From Streptomyces reniochalinae (GTDB lineage Bacteria > Actinomycetota > Actinomycetes > Streptomycetales > Streptomycetaceae): 64,000 nt of DNA. The translations under genes were made by a program, and so were the position numbers. Where the stretch lies: the NCBI RefSeq assembly GCF_003323735.1, contig NZ_QOIM01000057.1, forward strand, positions 150,862 to 214,861, written 5' to 3'. Shown piece after piece: positions 43,570-50,289 of this stretch; position 1 is the first letter of the stretch; every line of letters starts with the position of its first letter. Below the pieces are notes generated by a model. The model ran no database searches. It saw nothing but the letters and a program-made list of their open reading frames with translations, and was not told the DNA's origin.

Positions 43570-44400
43570 ATGCCTGAGGGAGACACGGTCTGGCGTGCGG
43601 CGCAGACGCTGCACGAGGCCCTGGCCGGCTGCGTGCTGCTCCGTACGGACTTCAGGGTGCCCAGGATGGCGACGGTCGATCTGTCCGGCCGGGTGCTGCT
43701 TGAGGTGGTACCGCGGGGCAAGCATCTGCTGATGCGCCACGAGGGCGGTCTGACGGTGCACTCGCATCTGGGTATGGAGGGCTCCTGGCGGGTGCGGAGC
43801 AATCCGCCGGGTGGCTTCGGTCCTGCTCATCAGGTCCGCGCGCTGCTGACGACTGGGTCCCACACGGCGGCGGGCCTGCGGCTCCCGGTGCTGGAACTGC
43901 TGCGCACCAGGGAGGAGTTCACCGCAGTGGGGCATCTGGGTCCGGACCTGCTGGGCCCTGACTGGGATGCCGGGGAGGCGGCGCGGCGACTGTCGCGCGA
44001 CCCTGACCGTCCGCTGGTCGAGGCGCTGCTCGACCAGCGCAATCTTGCCGGGATCGGCAACGTCTACGCGTCGGAGCTGTGTTTCCTTGCACGTACCTCT
44101 CCCTGGACGCCGGCGGGGGCCCTTCCTGCGCCGTTGCTCAGGCGTCTGCTGGAGGTGGCCAAGCGACTGCTGGAGGCGAACAAGTCCCGTGTCCGGCGCC
44201 GTACGACCGGCAGTGCGCGCCCGGACCGTGCGCTGGCCGTCTACGGCCGCGAGGGACGGCCCTGTTACCGCTGCGGTACCCCGGTGCGCACGGGCGGGCA
44301 CGGGCCGCCGGAGCGCCCGCGCACGGTGTGGTACTGCCCGCACTGCCAGCCGTCGGAGGTGAGGCCGGTGACGGAACCCGGTGACGCTCCACGCAATTGA
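43570..44400 (+). CDS. nei: Endonuclease VIII-like DNA glycosylase (Nei/Fpg family)
   Basis: 276 residues. Excises oxidised bases and cuts the abasic site. The N-terminus MPEGDTVWRAAQ has the catalytic Pro (N-terminal after Met removal) and Glu; the substrate region includes GKHLLMRHEGGLTVHSHLGMEGSW, and LVEALLDQRNLAGIGNVYASE is the helix-two-turn-helix. A C-terminal zinc finger is intact with four cysteines (PCYRCGTPV and WYCPHCQ). MPEGDT rather than MPELPE favours Nei over Fpg. ATG at 43570. Followed 33 bases later by the SDR gene in the same direction; divergent from a MarR regulator. Confidence 0.93.
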   Translation: MPEGDTVWRAAQTLHEALAGCVLLRTDFRVPRMATVDLSGRVLLEVVPRGKHLLMRHEGGLTVHSHLGMEGSWRVRSNPPGGFGPAHQVRALLTTGSHTAAGLRLPVLELLRTREEFTAVGHLGPDLLGPDWDAGEAARRLSRDPDRPLVEALLDQRNLAGIGNVYASELCFLARTSPWTPAGALPAPLLRRLLEVAKRLLEANKSRVRRRTTGSARPDRALAVYGREGRPCYRCGTPVRTGGHGPPERPRTVWYCPHCQPSEVRPVTEPGDAPRN

Positions 44401-44433
44401 CGCTGCGTCAGCCCGCTCGTACCGTCAGGGTTC

Positions 44434-45210
44434 ATGAGCCTTCCGGCGTACGACCTGACCGGCCGGACCGCCCTGGTCACCGGAGCGGCCAGCGGCATCG
44501 GCCGTGCGACAGCCGTGCTGCTCGCCCAGGCGGGCGCGGCCGTGCACTGTGCCGACCTGGACGAGAAGGGTCTCGCGCGCACGACCGGCCAGATCGAGGC
44601 GGCGGGCGGTGAGGCGTGGGGGTACGTGCTGGATGTGACCGACCGCGCGGCGCTGAGCGACGCCGTCGCGGCGGCGGCCCGTGCGGGCGGGAGTCTGGAT
44701 GTCGCCGCCGCGATCGCGGGGGTCATGCACCGCAGTACCGTGTTGGAGACGCGGGACGCCGACCTGGACCGGGTACTGGACGTCAATTTCAAGGGCGTCC
44801 TGCACACCTGCCAGGAGGCGGCCCGAAGCATGATCGGCACGGGGACGCGCGGCGCCATCGTGACCATGGCGTCGGGGGCCGTGGACACCGGCTCCGCCGA
44901 ACTGCTGTGCTATGGAGCGGCCAAGGCGGCAGTCGTCCAGCTCACCAAGACCCTGGCAGCCGAGATCGGCAGGCACGGCATCCGCGTCAACGCGGTCGCG
45001 CCCGGTTGGGTGCGCACCCCGATGACGGAGCGGGACGAGGCGGCGGAGCAACGGCGCACCGAGGAAGCACTCTCCCGGGCCTCTCCGCTGGAGCGGGTCG
45101 GTGAGGCGCAGGAGATCGCCCACGCGGTGCTCCACCTGGCGTCCGACGCGTCCTCGTTCACCACGGGCCAGATCCTGCGGCCCAACGGCGGAGTCGCGAT
45201 GCCCTGGTGA
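44434..45210 (+). CDS. Short-chain dehydrogenase/reductase
   Basis: 258 residues, classical SDR. Coenzyme motif TGAASGIGRA near 17-26, an acidic residue after strand 2 (CADLDEKG), and active-site Tyr and Lys in CYGAAKAAVVQLTK, with catalytic Ser likely in TMASGAVDTGSAEL. The end LRPNGGVAMPW matches the family C-terminus. The acidic residue argues for NAD over NADP. Substrate unknown. ATG at 44434. It may be co-transcribed with the nei gene. Its 3' end overlaps a convergent small membrane-protein gene by 53 bases. Confidence 0.93.
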   Translation: MSLPAYDLTGRTALVTGAASGIGRATAVLLAQAGAAVHCADLDEKGLARTTGQIEAAGGEAWGYVLDVTDRAALSDAVAAAARAGGSLDVAAAIAGVMHRSTVLETRDADLDRVLDVNFKGVLHTCQEAARSMIGTGTRGAIVTMASGAVDTGSAELLCYGAAKAAVVQLTKTLAAEIGRHGIRVNAVAPGWVRTPMTERDEAAEQRRTEEALSRASPLERVGEAQEIAHAVLHLASDASSFTTGQILRPNGGVAMPW

Positions 45211-45430
45211 CCCCCCGATCGGGTCCCCCGCTCCCCCGCGCCCCCTGGCGCGTGCCGTCCTGCGCCACATGGACCGGCAGTACGCTCAGCCCCCATCCCC
45301 CTGCCGTCACCGTCGCCTCCACCGGGCCTCCCTCGCCGACGGCCAGGCGCCATATCGCGCACAGCCAGCCGACGGCGCAGGCCCCGCCCAACGCCCAGCG
45401 GCACAGCAGTATCGGACCCACCGCCGTCAT
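45158..45430 (-). CDS. Small hypothetical membrane protein overlapping the SDR gene
   Basis: 90 residues. One strong hydrophobic segment (ILLCRWALGGACAVGWLCAIW) and a second milder one around VTAGGWGLSVLPVH. The C-terminus is basic and hydrophilic, and the last 53 bases lie inside the SDR gene on the other strand. The ATG at 45430 has a good ribosome site (GGGAGGTG, five bases spacing), which supports translation. A protein of this size and N-terminus is, as I recall, conserved at this place in streptomycetes. Function unknown. Confidence 0.6.
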   Translation of the reverse strand: MTAVGPILLCRWALGGACAVGWLCAIWRLAVGEGGPVEATVTAGGWGLSVLPVHVAQDGTRQGARGSGGPDRGVTRASRLRRWAAGSGPW

Positions 45431-45540
45431 ACCGCCACCTCCCGGGCCGGTACTTTCCTTCCCGGCGTATCAGGACTCAGCTATCGTCCCGCACTCCACG
45501 CGACCGCGCGACCACAGAGCGCGGGAGGCCGCAGACAGGA

Positions 45541-45573
45541 GCGGGCCCCGCCGGGTTCTCCGGCGGGGCCCGC
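45541..45573 (-). terminator. Hairpin terminator downstream of clgR
   Basis: 13-bp perfect stem (45541-45553 with 45561-45573), extendable by one pair, around a loop of about five bases. It lies 83 bases past the clgR stop on the minus strand and before the small membrane-protein gene, so it should end clgR transcription. Confidence 0.75.
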
Positions 45574-45655
45574 GCACTGACGTTTCCTGTCGCCCTTCCC
45601 GGCCCGGCGGCCGAGCGCCGGCGGAAAGGAGAGCCACGTATGCGTCACACGGCCG

Positions 45656-46036
45656 TCAGGCCGCTACCACGTCCACGGCCTCCGTAGGCGCCTTGATGGT
45701 GACGCGCTCGGGGGGTACGTCGGTGACCGAGGTGACGGACAGCGGGTTGAGCACCGGCCGCATGGGCGCCGGCACGGCGTCGCTCGCCGCGGACTCGGCC
45801 AGCTCCGCGAGCGCCAGCTCGTCGCTGACCTCCCGCATCAGCTCGGACATCCGCACATCGAGCGCATCACAGATGGACGAGAGCAGTTCGGACGAGGCTT
45901 CCTTCTGGCCGCGCTCGACCTCGGAGAGGTATCCGAGCGAGACCCGGGCGGACGAAGAGACTTCGCGCAGGGTACGACCCTGGCGTTGGCGCTGCCGACG
46001 CAGCACGTCACCCAACAGGCGACGGAGCAGAATCAT
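45656..46036 (-). CDS. clgR: XRE-family Clp protease regulator ClgR
   Basis: 126 residues. A helix-turn-helix domain of the Cro/C1 type (MILLRRLLGDVLRRQRQRQG, then LREVSSSARVSLGYLSEVERGQKEAS) is followed by SSICDALDVRMSELMREV. This matches ClgR, which activates clp genes and other proteolysis genes in actinobacteria. The C-terminus ends DVVAA; in S. lividans the last two alanines of ClgR mark it for ClpP1P2 degradation, giving a feedback loop. GC-rich 130-base gap to the upstream cinA stop may hold its own promoter. ATG at 46036. Confidence 0.93.
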   Translation of the reverse strand: MILLRRLLGDVLRRQRQRQGRTLREVSSSARVSLGYLSEVERGQKEASSELLSSICDALDVRMSELMREVSDELALAELAESAASDAVPAPMRPVLNPLSVTSVTDVPPERVTIKAPTEAVDVVAA

Positions 46037-46166
46037 CGGTGCTCCTCCCTCTCAACGCGCGGCGTCTTCCACAGCCTGTAACGGGGCGGCCAGTTGGCCC
46101 CGGCTCCTTCAGCCTCCACCGTACCGCCTAGAGCGGCAGCCGTGCCGGGAGCGATGTCGTGTTCAC

Positions 46167-46766
46167 TCAGGGCTGCAAACATCCAGGGCCCCCGTTCTGT
46201 TCCCTATCCTGCCCTCCAGCGTTACCGATCAGTTCCCTGTAGAGCAGGTCGAGGGCTCCGTGGACACTCTCCGTGCGGATACCGGCACGCACCCGTTCTC
46301 CGGCTTCCTCACCGCAGTCGCCGGCCCGATCGCCGCTCCGGCTGCCTTCGAGCCGCAGCCTCTCCGCGACCACCCCGGCTCCGTCGCCCGCCCCGGGTCC
46401 CGCGACGGCGACGTAGACCGTGCCGACCGGCTGTCCGTCCTGAGGCTCGGGACCTGCCACCCCGGTCGTCGCCACCCCCCAGTCCGCACCGAGCGCCGTA
46501 CGGACGCCCTGGGCCATCTGGCGCGCGACCTTCGAATCGACGGCGCCCCGCTCCTCCAGGAGTGCCCCGTCCACCCCGAGTACATCCCTCTTGAGCACGG
46601 CCGCGTAGGCCGTCACGGACCCCAGGAAGGCGCGTGAGGCTCCAGGGACGGCAGTGAGCTCAGCGGCGACCAGGCCACCGGTCAGCGACTCGGCGACGGC
46701 AAGCGTCTGGCCACGCTCGGTGAGCAGCGCCAGCACTCCGCCGGCCCGCGACTCCACGTCCGTCAC
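46167..46766 (-). CDS. cinA: CinA C-terminal-domain protein (nicotinamide-nucleotide amidase)
   Basis: 199 residues, the C-terminal CinA (PncC) domain only, without the N-terminal MoeA-like half. It probably deamidates nicotinamide mononucleotide in NAD salvage. Family motifs: LAVAESLTGGLVAAELTAVPGAS, GSVTAYAAVLKRDVLGV, GAVDSKVARQMAQGVR and TTGVAGPEPQDGQPVGTVYVA. Catalytic Ser and Lys positions lie in these blocks. The GTG at 46766 overlaps the pgsA stop (GTGA) and has GGAGGGAG upstream, indicating translational coupling to pgsA. The C-terminal ~30 residues are Gly/Gln-rich. Confidence 0.93.
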   Translation of the reverse strand: MTDVESRAGGVLALLTERGQTLAVAESLTGGLVAAELTAVPGASRAFLGSVTAYAAVLKRDVLGVDGALLEERGAVDSKVARQMAQGVRTALGADWGVATTGVAGPEPQDGQPVGTVYVAVAGPGAGDGAGVVAERLRLEGSRSGDRAGDCGEEAGERVRAGIRTESVHGALDLLYRELIGNAGGQDREQNGGPGCLQP

Positions 46767-47470
46767 GACCGTTGTTCTCCCTCCTGACCCGGAGCGGCCC
46801 CTTCGGTCACCGCGGCCCGGTCGGCTGCCGCCGCCTCGGCGGAGGCGGCGAGGCCCGCCCTGCGCAGCATCACAGCCTGGCGCACGTAGTCGAGCCCCGT
46901 GACGACGGTCAGCACGACGGCCACCGCCATCACCCACCACCGCGCGGTCGCCAGCGGCCCGGTGAGCGCGAGAACGTACATCCCCACGGCGACGCCCTGG
47001 GCGAGCGTCTTCATCTTGCCGCCCCGGCTGGCCGGGATCACCCCGTGCTTGATCACCCAGAACCGCATCAGGGTGATGCCCAGCTCACGGAAGAGGATCA
47101 CTCCGGTGACCCACCAGGGCAGGTCGGCCAGCGCGGAGAGGCAGATCAGCGCCGCCCCCATGATCGCTTTGTCCGCGATCGGGTCGGCGATCTTGCCGAA
47201 GTCGGTCACCAGGTCGTGCCGCCGGGCCAGCTCGCCGTCGAACAGATCGGTGATCATGGCGACGGTGAACGCCGCCCAGGCGAACGAGCGCCACGCCGGG
47301 TCGTGCCCCCCGGCGGCGACCATGAGCAGCACGAAGGCGGGCACCAGCAGCAGCCGCGCCATGGTGAGGAGGTTTGCGATGTTCCACAGACTCACAGTGC
47401 GCACAGCGCTCGCCGCCTTCGGCTTCGGGACGGTGCCGCGCCTCGCCGCAGAGGCCGGGATCCCCGTCAT
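46763..47470 (-). CDS. pgsA: CDP-diacylglycerol-glycerol-3-phosphate 3-phosphatidyltransferase (PgsA-type)
   Basis: 235 residues. An integral membrane enzyme of the CDP-alcohol phosphatidyltransferase family. The full catalytic signature D-x2-D-G-x2-A-R-x8-G-x3-D-x3-D is present as DLFDGELARRHDLVTDFGKIADPIAD. Several membrane helices follow (AIMGAALICLSALADLPWWV, LAQGVAVGMYVLALTGPLA, WWVMAVAVVLTVVTGLDYV). It makes phosphatidylglycerol phosphate, the precursor of PG and cardiolipin; paralogues in Streptomyces make other products, so specificity is probable, not certain. ATG overlaps the rimO stop by four bases. Confidence 0.9.
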   Translation of the reverse strand: MTGIPASAARRGTVPKPKAASAVRTVSLWNIANLLTMARLLLVPAFVLLMVAAGGHDPAWRSFAWAAFTVAMITDLFDGELARRHDLVTDFGKIADPIADKAIMGAALICLSALADLPWWVTGVILFRELGITLMRFWVIKHGVIPASRGGKMKTLAQGVAVGMYVLALTGPLATARWWVMAVAVVLTVVTGLDYVRQAVMLRRAGLAASAEAAAADRAAVTEGAAPGQEGEQRS

Positions 47471-49089
47471 CTGCCGGCCTCCTCACCGACCGGGCGAGGT
47501 CCACCTCCGGCAGCCGCGCGGGCAGCCGGAACGGCACCGCGGCCCGCGTCGGCCCGCGCGGGCGGCACGGAGGTGTCCTGACCCGTGAGCGGCACGGCGA
47601 CCAGGTCCACGCCCTCTGCCGCGCTCACTCTCGCCTCGACCATACGGCCGACCTGGAGCTGCTGTCCTGCCGGGGATTGGGGGGCGTCGCCGGCGGGGTC
47701 GAGACGCACCTGCCCGTCCGTCTCCGGCGCCTGGTGCGCGCCGCGCCCGACGGGGCCCTCTTCTTCGTCCACGCTCTCGACCAGTACCCGCACGGTCTCC
47801 CCCACACGCTCCTCGGCGCGCTGGGCGGTCAGCTCCTCGGCGAGCCGCGAGAGGTGCGCCAGGCGGCGGGCGACCTCCTCCTCGGGCAGCTTGGCCTCGT
47901 ACCCGGCGGCCTCGGTGCCCTCCTCGTCGGAGTATCCGAACACACCGATGGCGTCCAGTCGCGCCTCGGTCAAGAACCGCTCGAGCTCGGCCAGGTCCTG
48001 CTCGCTCTCGCCGGGGAAGCCGACGATGAAGTTGGAGCGGACCCCCGCCTGGGGCGCCCGCTTCCTGATCTCCTCGAGCAGCCCCAGGAAGCGGTCGGTG
48101 TCCCCGAAGCGCCGCATGGCGCGCAGCACGCCGGGGGCCGAGTGCTGGAAGGACAGGTCGAAGTAGGGGGCGACCTTGTCTGTGCCGGTGAGGACGTCGA
48201 TCAGGCCGGGCCGCATCTCGGCCGGCTGGAGGTAGCTGACCCGCACGCGCTCGATACCGTCGACGGCCGCCAGCTCGGGCAGCAGCGTCTCCAGCAGCCG
48301 GATGTCACCCAGGTCCTTGCCGTAGGAGGTGTTGTTCTCCGAGACGAGCATGATCTCGTGCACGCCCTGCTCGGCCAGCCAGCGGGTTTCGGACAGCACG
48401 TCGGCGGGGCGGCGGGAGATGAAGGAGCCGCGGAAGGAGGGGATGGCGCAGAACGAGCAGCGCCGGTCGCATCCTGAGGCGAGCTTGACGGAGGCGACGG
48501 GGCTGCTGCCCAGCCGGCGCCGCAGCGGGGCGCGTGGCCCGGAGGCGGGAGCGATGCCCGCGGGCAGGTCGGCGGGGGCGGAGGCGGAGGCTTCCGCGTC
48601 ACCGGCCGCGCCGTGCCCGGGGAGCGCCACGTCGGCGCCCTGCCGTGCGGCGGGGCTGACGGGCAGCAGCTTGCGCCTGTCGCGCGGGAGGTGGGGGGCG
48701 TGCACACCGCCGCCGAGGATGGTTCCGAGGCGCTCGGAGATGTGCGCGTAGTCGTCGAAGCCGAGGACGCCGTCCGCCTCGGGCAGGGCGTCGGCCAGCT
48801 CCTTGCCGTACCGCTCGGCCATGCAGCCGACGGCCACCACGGCCTGCGTTCTTCCCTCTCCCTCGCGCGCGGCGCTCTTGAGGTCGCCTGCCTCCAGCAG
48901 CGCGTCGACGGAGTCCTTCTTGGCGGCTTCGACGAAGCCGCAGGTGTTGACGACGGCGACGTCCGCGTCGGTGGCGTCCTGGACGAGATCCCAGCCATCC
49001 GCCGCCAGGCGGCCTGCGAGCTCCTCCGAGTCCACCTCGTTACGTGCGCAGCCGAGAGTGACAAGGGCGACGGTACGGCGTTCGGGCAT
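47467..49089 (-). CDS. rimO: Ribosomal protein uS12 methylthiotransferase RimO
   Basis: 540 residues, longer than the ~440 of E. coli. Radical-SAM enzyme that adds a methylthio group to an aspartate of ribosomal protein S12. Cluster cysteines in VTLGCARNEVDSEEL, VVNTCGFVEAAKKDS and VAVGCMAERYG; radical-SAM motif CDRRCSFCAIPSFRGSF near 210; TRAM-like C-terminus. A ~55-residue Ala/Pro/Gly-rich insertion (about 140-195) separates the first two domains, and a ~30-residue Ala/Gly/Arg tail extends the C-terminus. First gene of the rimO-pgsA-cinA run, all with four-base overlaps. ATG at 49089. Confidence 0.94.
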   Translation of the reverse strand: MPERRTVALVTLGCARNEVDSEELAGRLAADGWDLVQDATDADVAVVNTCGFVEAAKKDSVDALLEAGDLKSAAREGEGRTQAVVAVGCMAERYGKELADALPEADGVLGFDDYAHISERLGTILGGGVHAPHLPRDRRKLLPVSPAARQGADVALPGHGAAGDAEASASAPADLPAGIAPASGPRAPLRRRLGSSPVASVKLASGCDRRCSFCAIPSFRGSFISRRPADVLSETRWLAEQGVHEIMLVSENNTSYGKDLGDIRLLETLLPELAAVDGIERVRVSYLQPAEMRPGLIDVLTGTDKVAPYFDLSFQHSAPGVLRAMRRFGDTDRFLGLLEEIRKRAPQAGVRSNFIVGFPGESEQDLAELERFLTEARLDAIGVFGYSDEEGTEAAGYEAKLPEEEVARRLAHLSRLAEELTAQRAEERVGETVRVLVESVDEEEGPVGRGAHQAPETDGQVRLDPAGDAPQSPAGQQLQVGRMVEARVSAAEGVDLVAVPLTGQDTSVPPARADAGRGAVPAARAAAGGGPRPVGEEAGR

Positions 49090-49205
49090 GGGCTCAGCCT
49101 ACTTCGTCCCTCCACCCCCACCCGCCGCCAGGTTGTGCCCCCGCAGCGCACCTGGCCGGACCGCGGCCGCCGCCAGGGCGGTCGGCCGGGTCGCGGCGGC
49201 GGTCG

Positions 49206-50009
49206 TCAGCCGGCCTCGGGGTCGCCGCGGGTGTAGCTGAGGCGCTGCACCTGCCCGACCTCGCCCGCGTGCTCGACCTCCTTGCCGTTGACGAACAGTT
49301 TGACGCCGCCCGCGTTGCCGAGCACCAGGTCGAGCCGCTTGTCGTCGGTGAGGGTCTTGGAGTCGCCCTCCTTGAGCACGCCTTCGTGGACCAGCTTCCC
49401 GTTGTGGTCCTTGGCGGAGACCCAGCTGTTGCCGTCCTCCGCCGTCATCCGGACGGTCACCTTGTCGGCCGGGGCCCCGGCGATGGCGCTCTCGGACGGC
49501 TTGGGATCGCCGGTCTTGGACGGGGAGGGCTTCTCGCTGGTGGAAGGGGTGGCGGAAGGGGTGTCCTCGGCCACCGGCTTGCCGGACTCCTCGCCGCCTC
49601 CCCCGCCGCTGACGAGGGTGAAGCCGACGAATCCGATCACCACGACGATCGCGGCGACCATGGCCGCGGTCCAGTTGGGCCTGCGGGGCTCGGGACGGAT
49701 GCGTTCGGCTTCGAACAGCGTGGCCGGAGCGGTCGGCTCCGGGCGCCCGCCGTGCTCCTCGTCGTACTGCTCCACCAGCGCGTCGGCATCCAGTCCCACG
49801 GCACGCGCGAGGGTGCGGAGGTGGCCGCGGGCGTAGACGTCCCCGCCGCACCGGGAGTAGTCGTCCTGTTCGATCGCCTGCACGATCGGGACTCGCACCC
49901 GCGTGGAGGTACTGATCTCCTCCACCGTCAACCGTGCATCGATACGGGCCTGTCGGAGGGCTCGACCGACCGAAGGCCGGTCCTGGTCGGATGAGTTGCC
50001 GATGGACAC
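49206..50009 (-). CDS. RodZ-like membrane protein with HTH domain
   Basis: 267 residues. The N-terminal HTH_25/RodZ-type domain (SVGRALRQARIDARLTVEEI and TRVRVPIVQAIEQDDYSR) is followed by a single transmembrane helix (AAMVAAIVVVIGFVGFTLV, about 120-140), a Ser/Pro/Thr-rich linker and an extracytoplasmic DUF4115-like domain (about 190-267; ADKVTVRMTAEDGNSWVSAK). RodZ links MreB to the cell wall in rods; the role in Streptomyces may concern sporulation or wall growth. The GTG at 50009 (MSIGNSS) has GAAAGG upstream and is preferred over GTG at 50036. Located between ftsK (upstream) and rimO, same strand. Confidence 0.85.
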   Translation of the reverse strand: MSIGNSSDQDRPSVGRALRQARIDARLTVEEISTSTRVRVPIVQAIEQDDYSRCGGDVYARGHLRTLARAVGLDADALVEQYDEEHGGRPEPTAPATLFEAERIRPEPRRPNWTAAMVAAIVVVIGFVGFTLVSGGGGGEESGKPVAEDTPSATPSTSEKPSPSKTGDPKPSESAIAGAPADKVTVRMTAEDGNSWVSAKDHNGKLVHEGVLKEGDSKTLTDDKRLDLVLGNAGGVKLFVNGKEVEHAGEVGQVQRLSYTRGDPEAG

Positions 50010-50099
50010 GGGTGCGCCTTTCGAGCGTGTAGCCACCTGCTGGAGGTTCAGTCTAGGGGCGGGGCAAAAGGGTGGGGCAAGCGGGCGGAGCGACTTTGT

Positions 50100-50184
50100 A
50101 CGCCATATGCAGGGGCCGCATACGGCGTCAAGAGGGCGGAGGAGACCAGCGCGAACCGGCGCGCGTGTGCGCCGTCGCGGTCTC
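50100..50184 (-). other. Two dyad symmetries in the ftsK-rodZ intergenic region (possible ftsK terminator)
   Basis: 50100-50110 pairs with 50118-50128 (11 bp with one mismatch that is a G-U pair in the minus-strand RNA). 50142-50184 begins GAGACC and ends GGTCTC, with further internal pairing through two GC-rich arms. They lie in the 280-base gap (50010-50289) after the ftsK stop. They could end ftsK transcription or structure the leader of the RodZ-like gene. I see no gene here. Confidence 0.45.
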
Positions 50185-50289
50185 TTTCCCTCAACTTGAC
50201 GTACGGACCACGGAAACGGTTGCCTCGCTCGTCCTTTCGAGTGAGCGGGACGTCCGCCGAGTGCAGCACCGCGGCCGCCGGGACGCCGG

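Noticed and set aside
50048..50269. 73-codon minus-strand frame between ftsK and the RodZ-like gene
   Set aside because: Starts at a GTG without a ribosome site, overlaps two dyads, and shows no conserved features; more likely the untranslated region.
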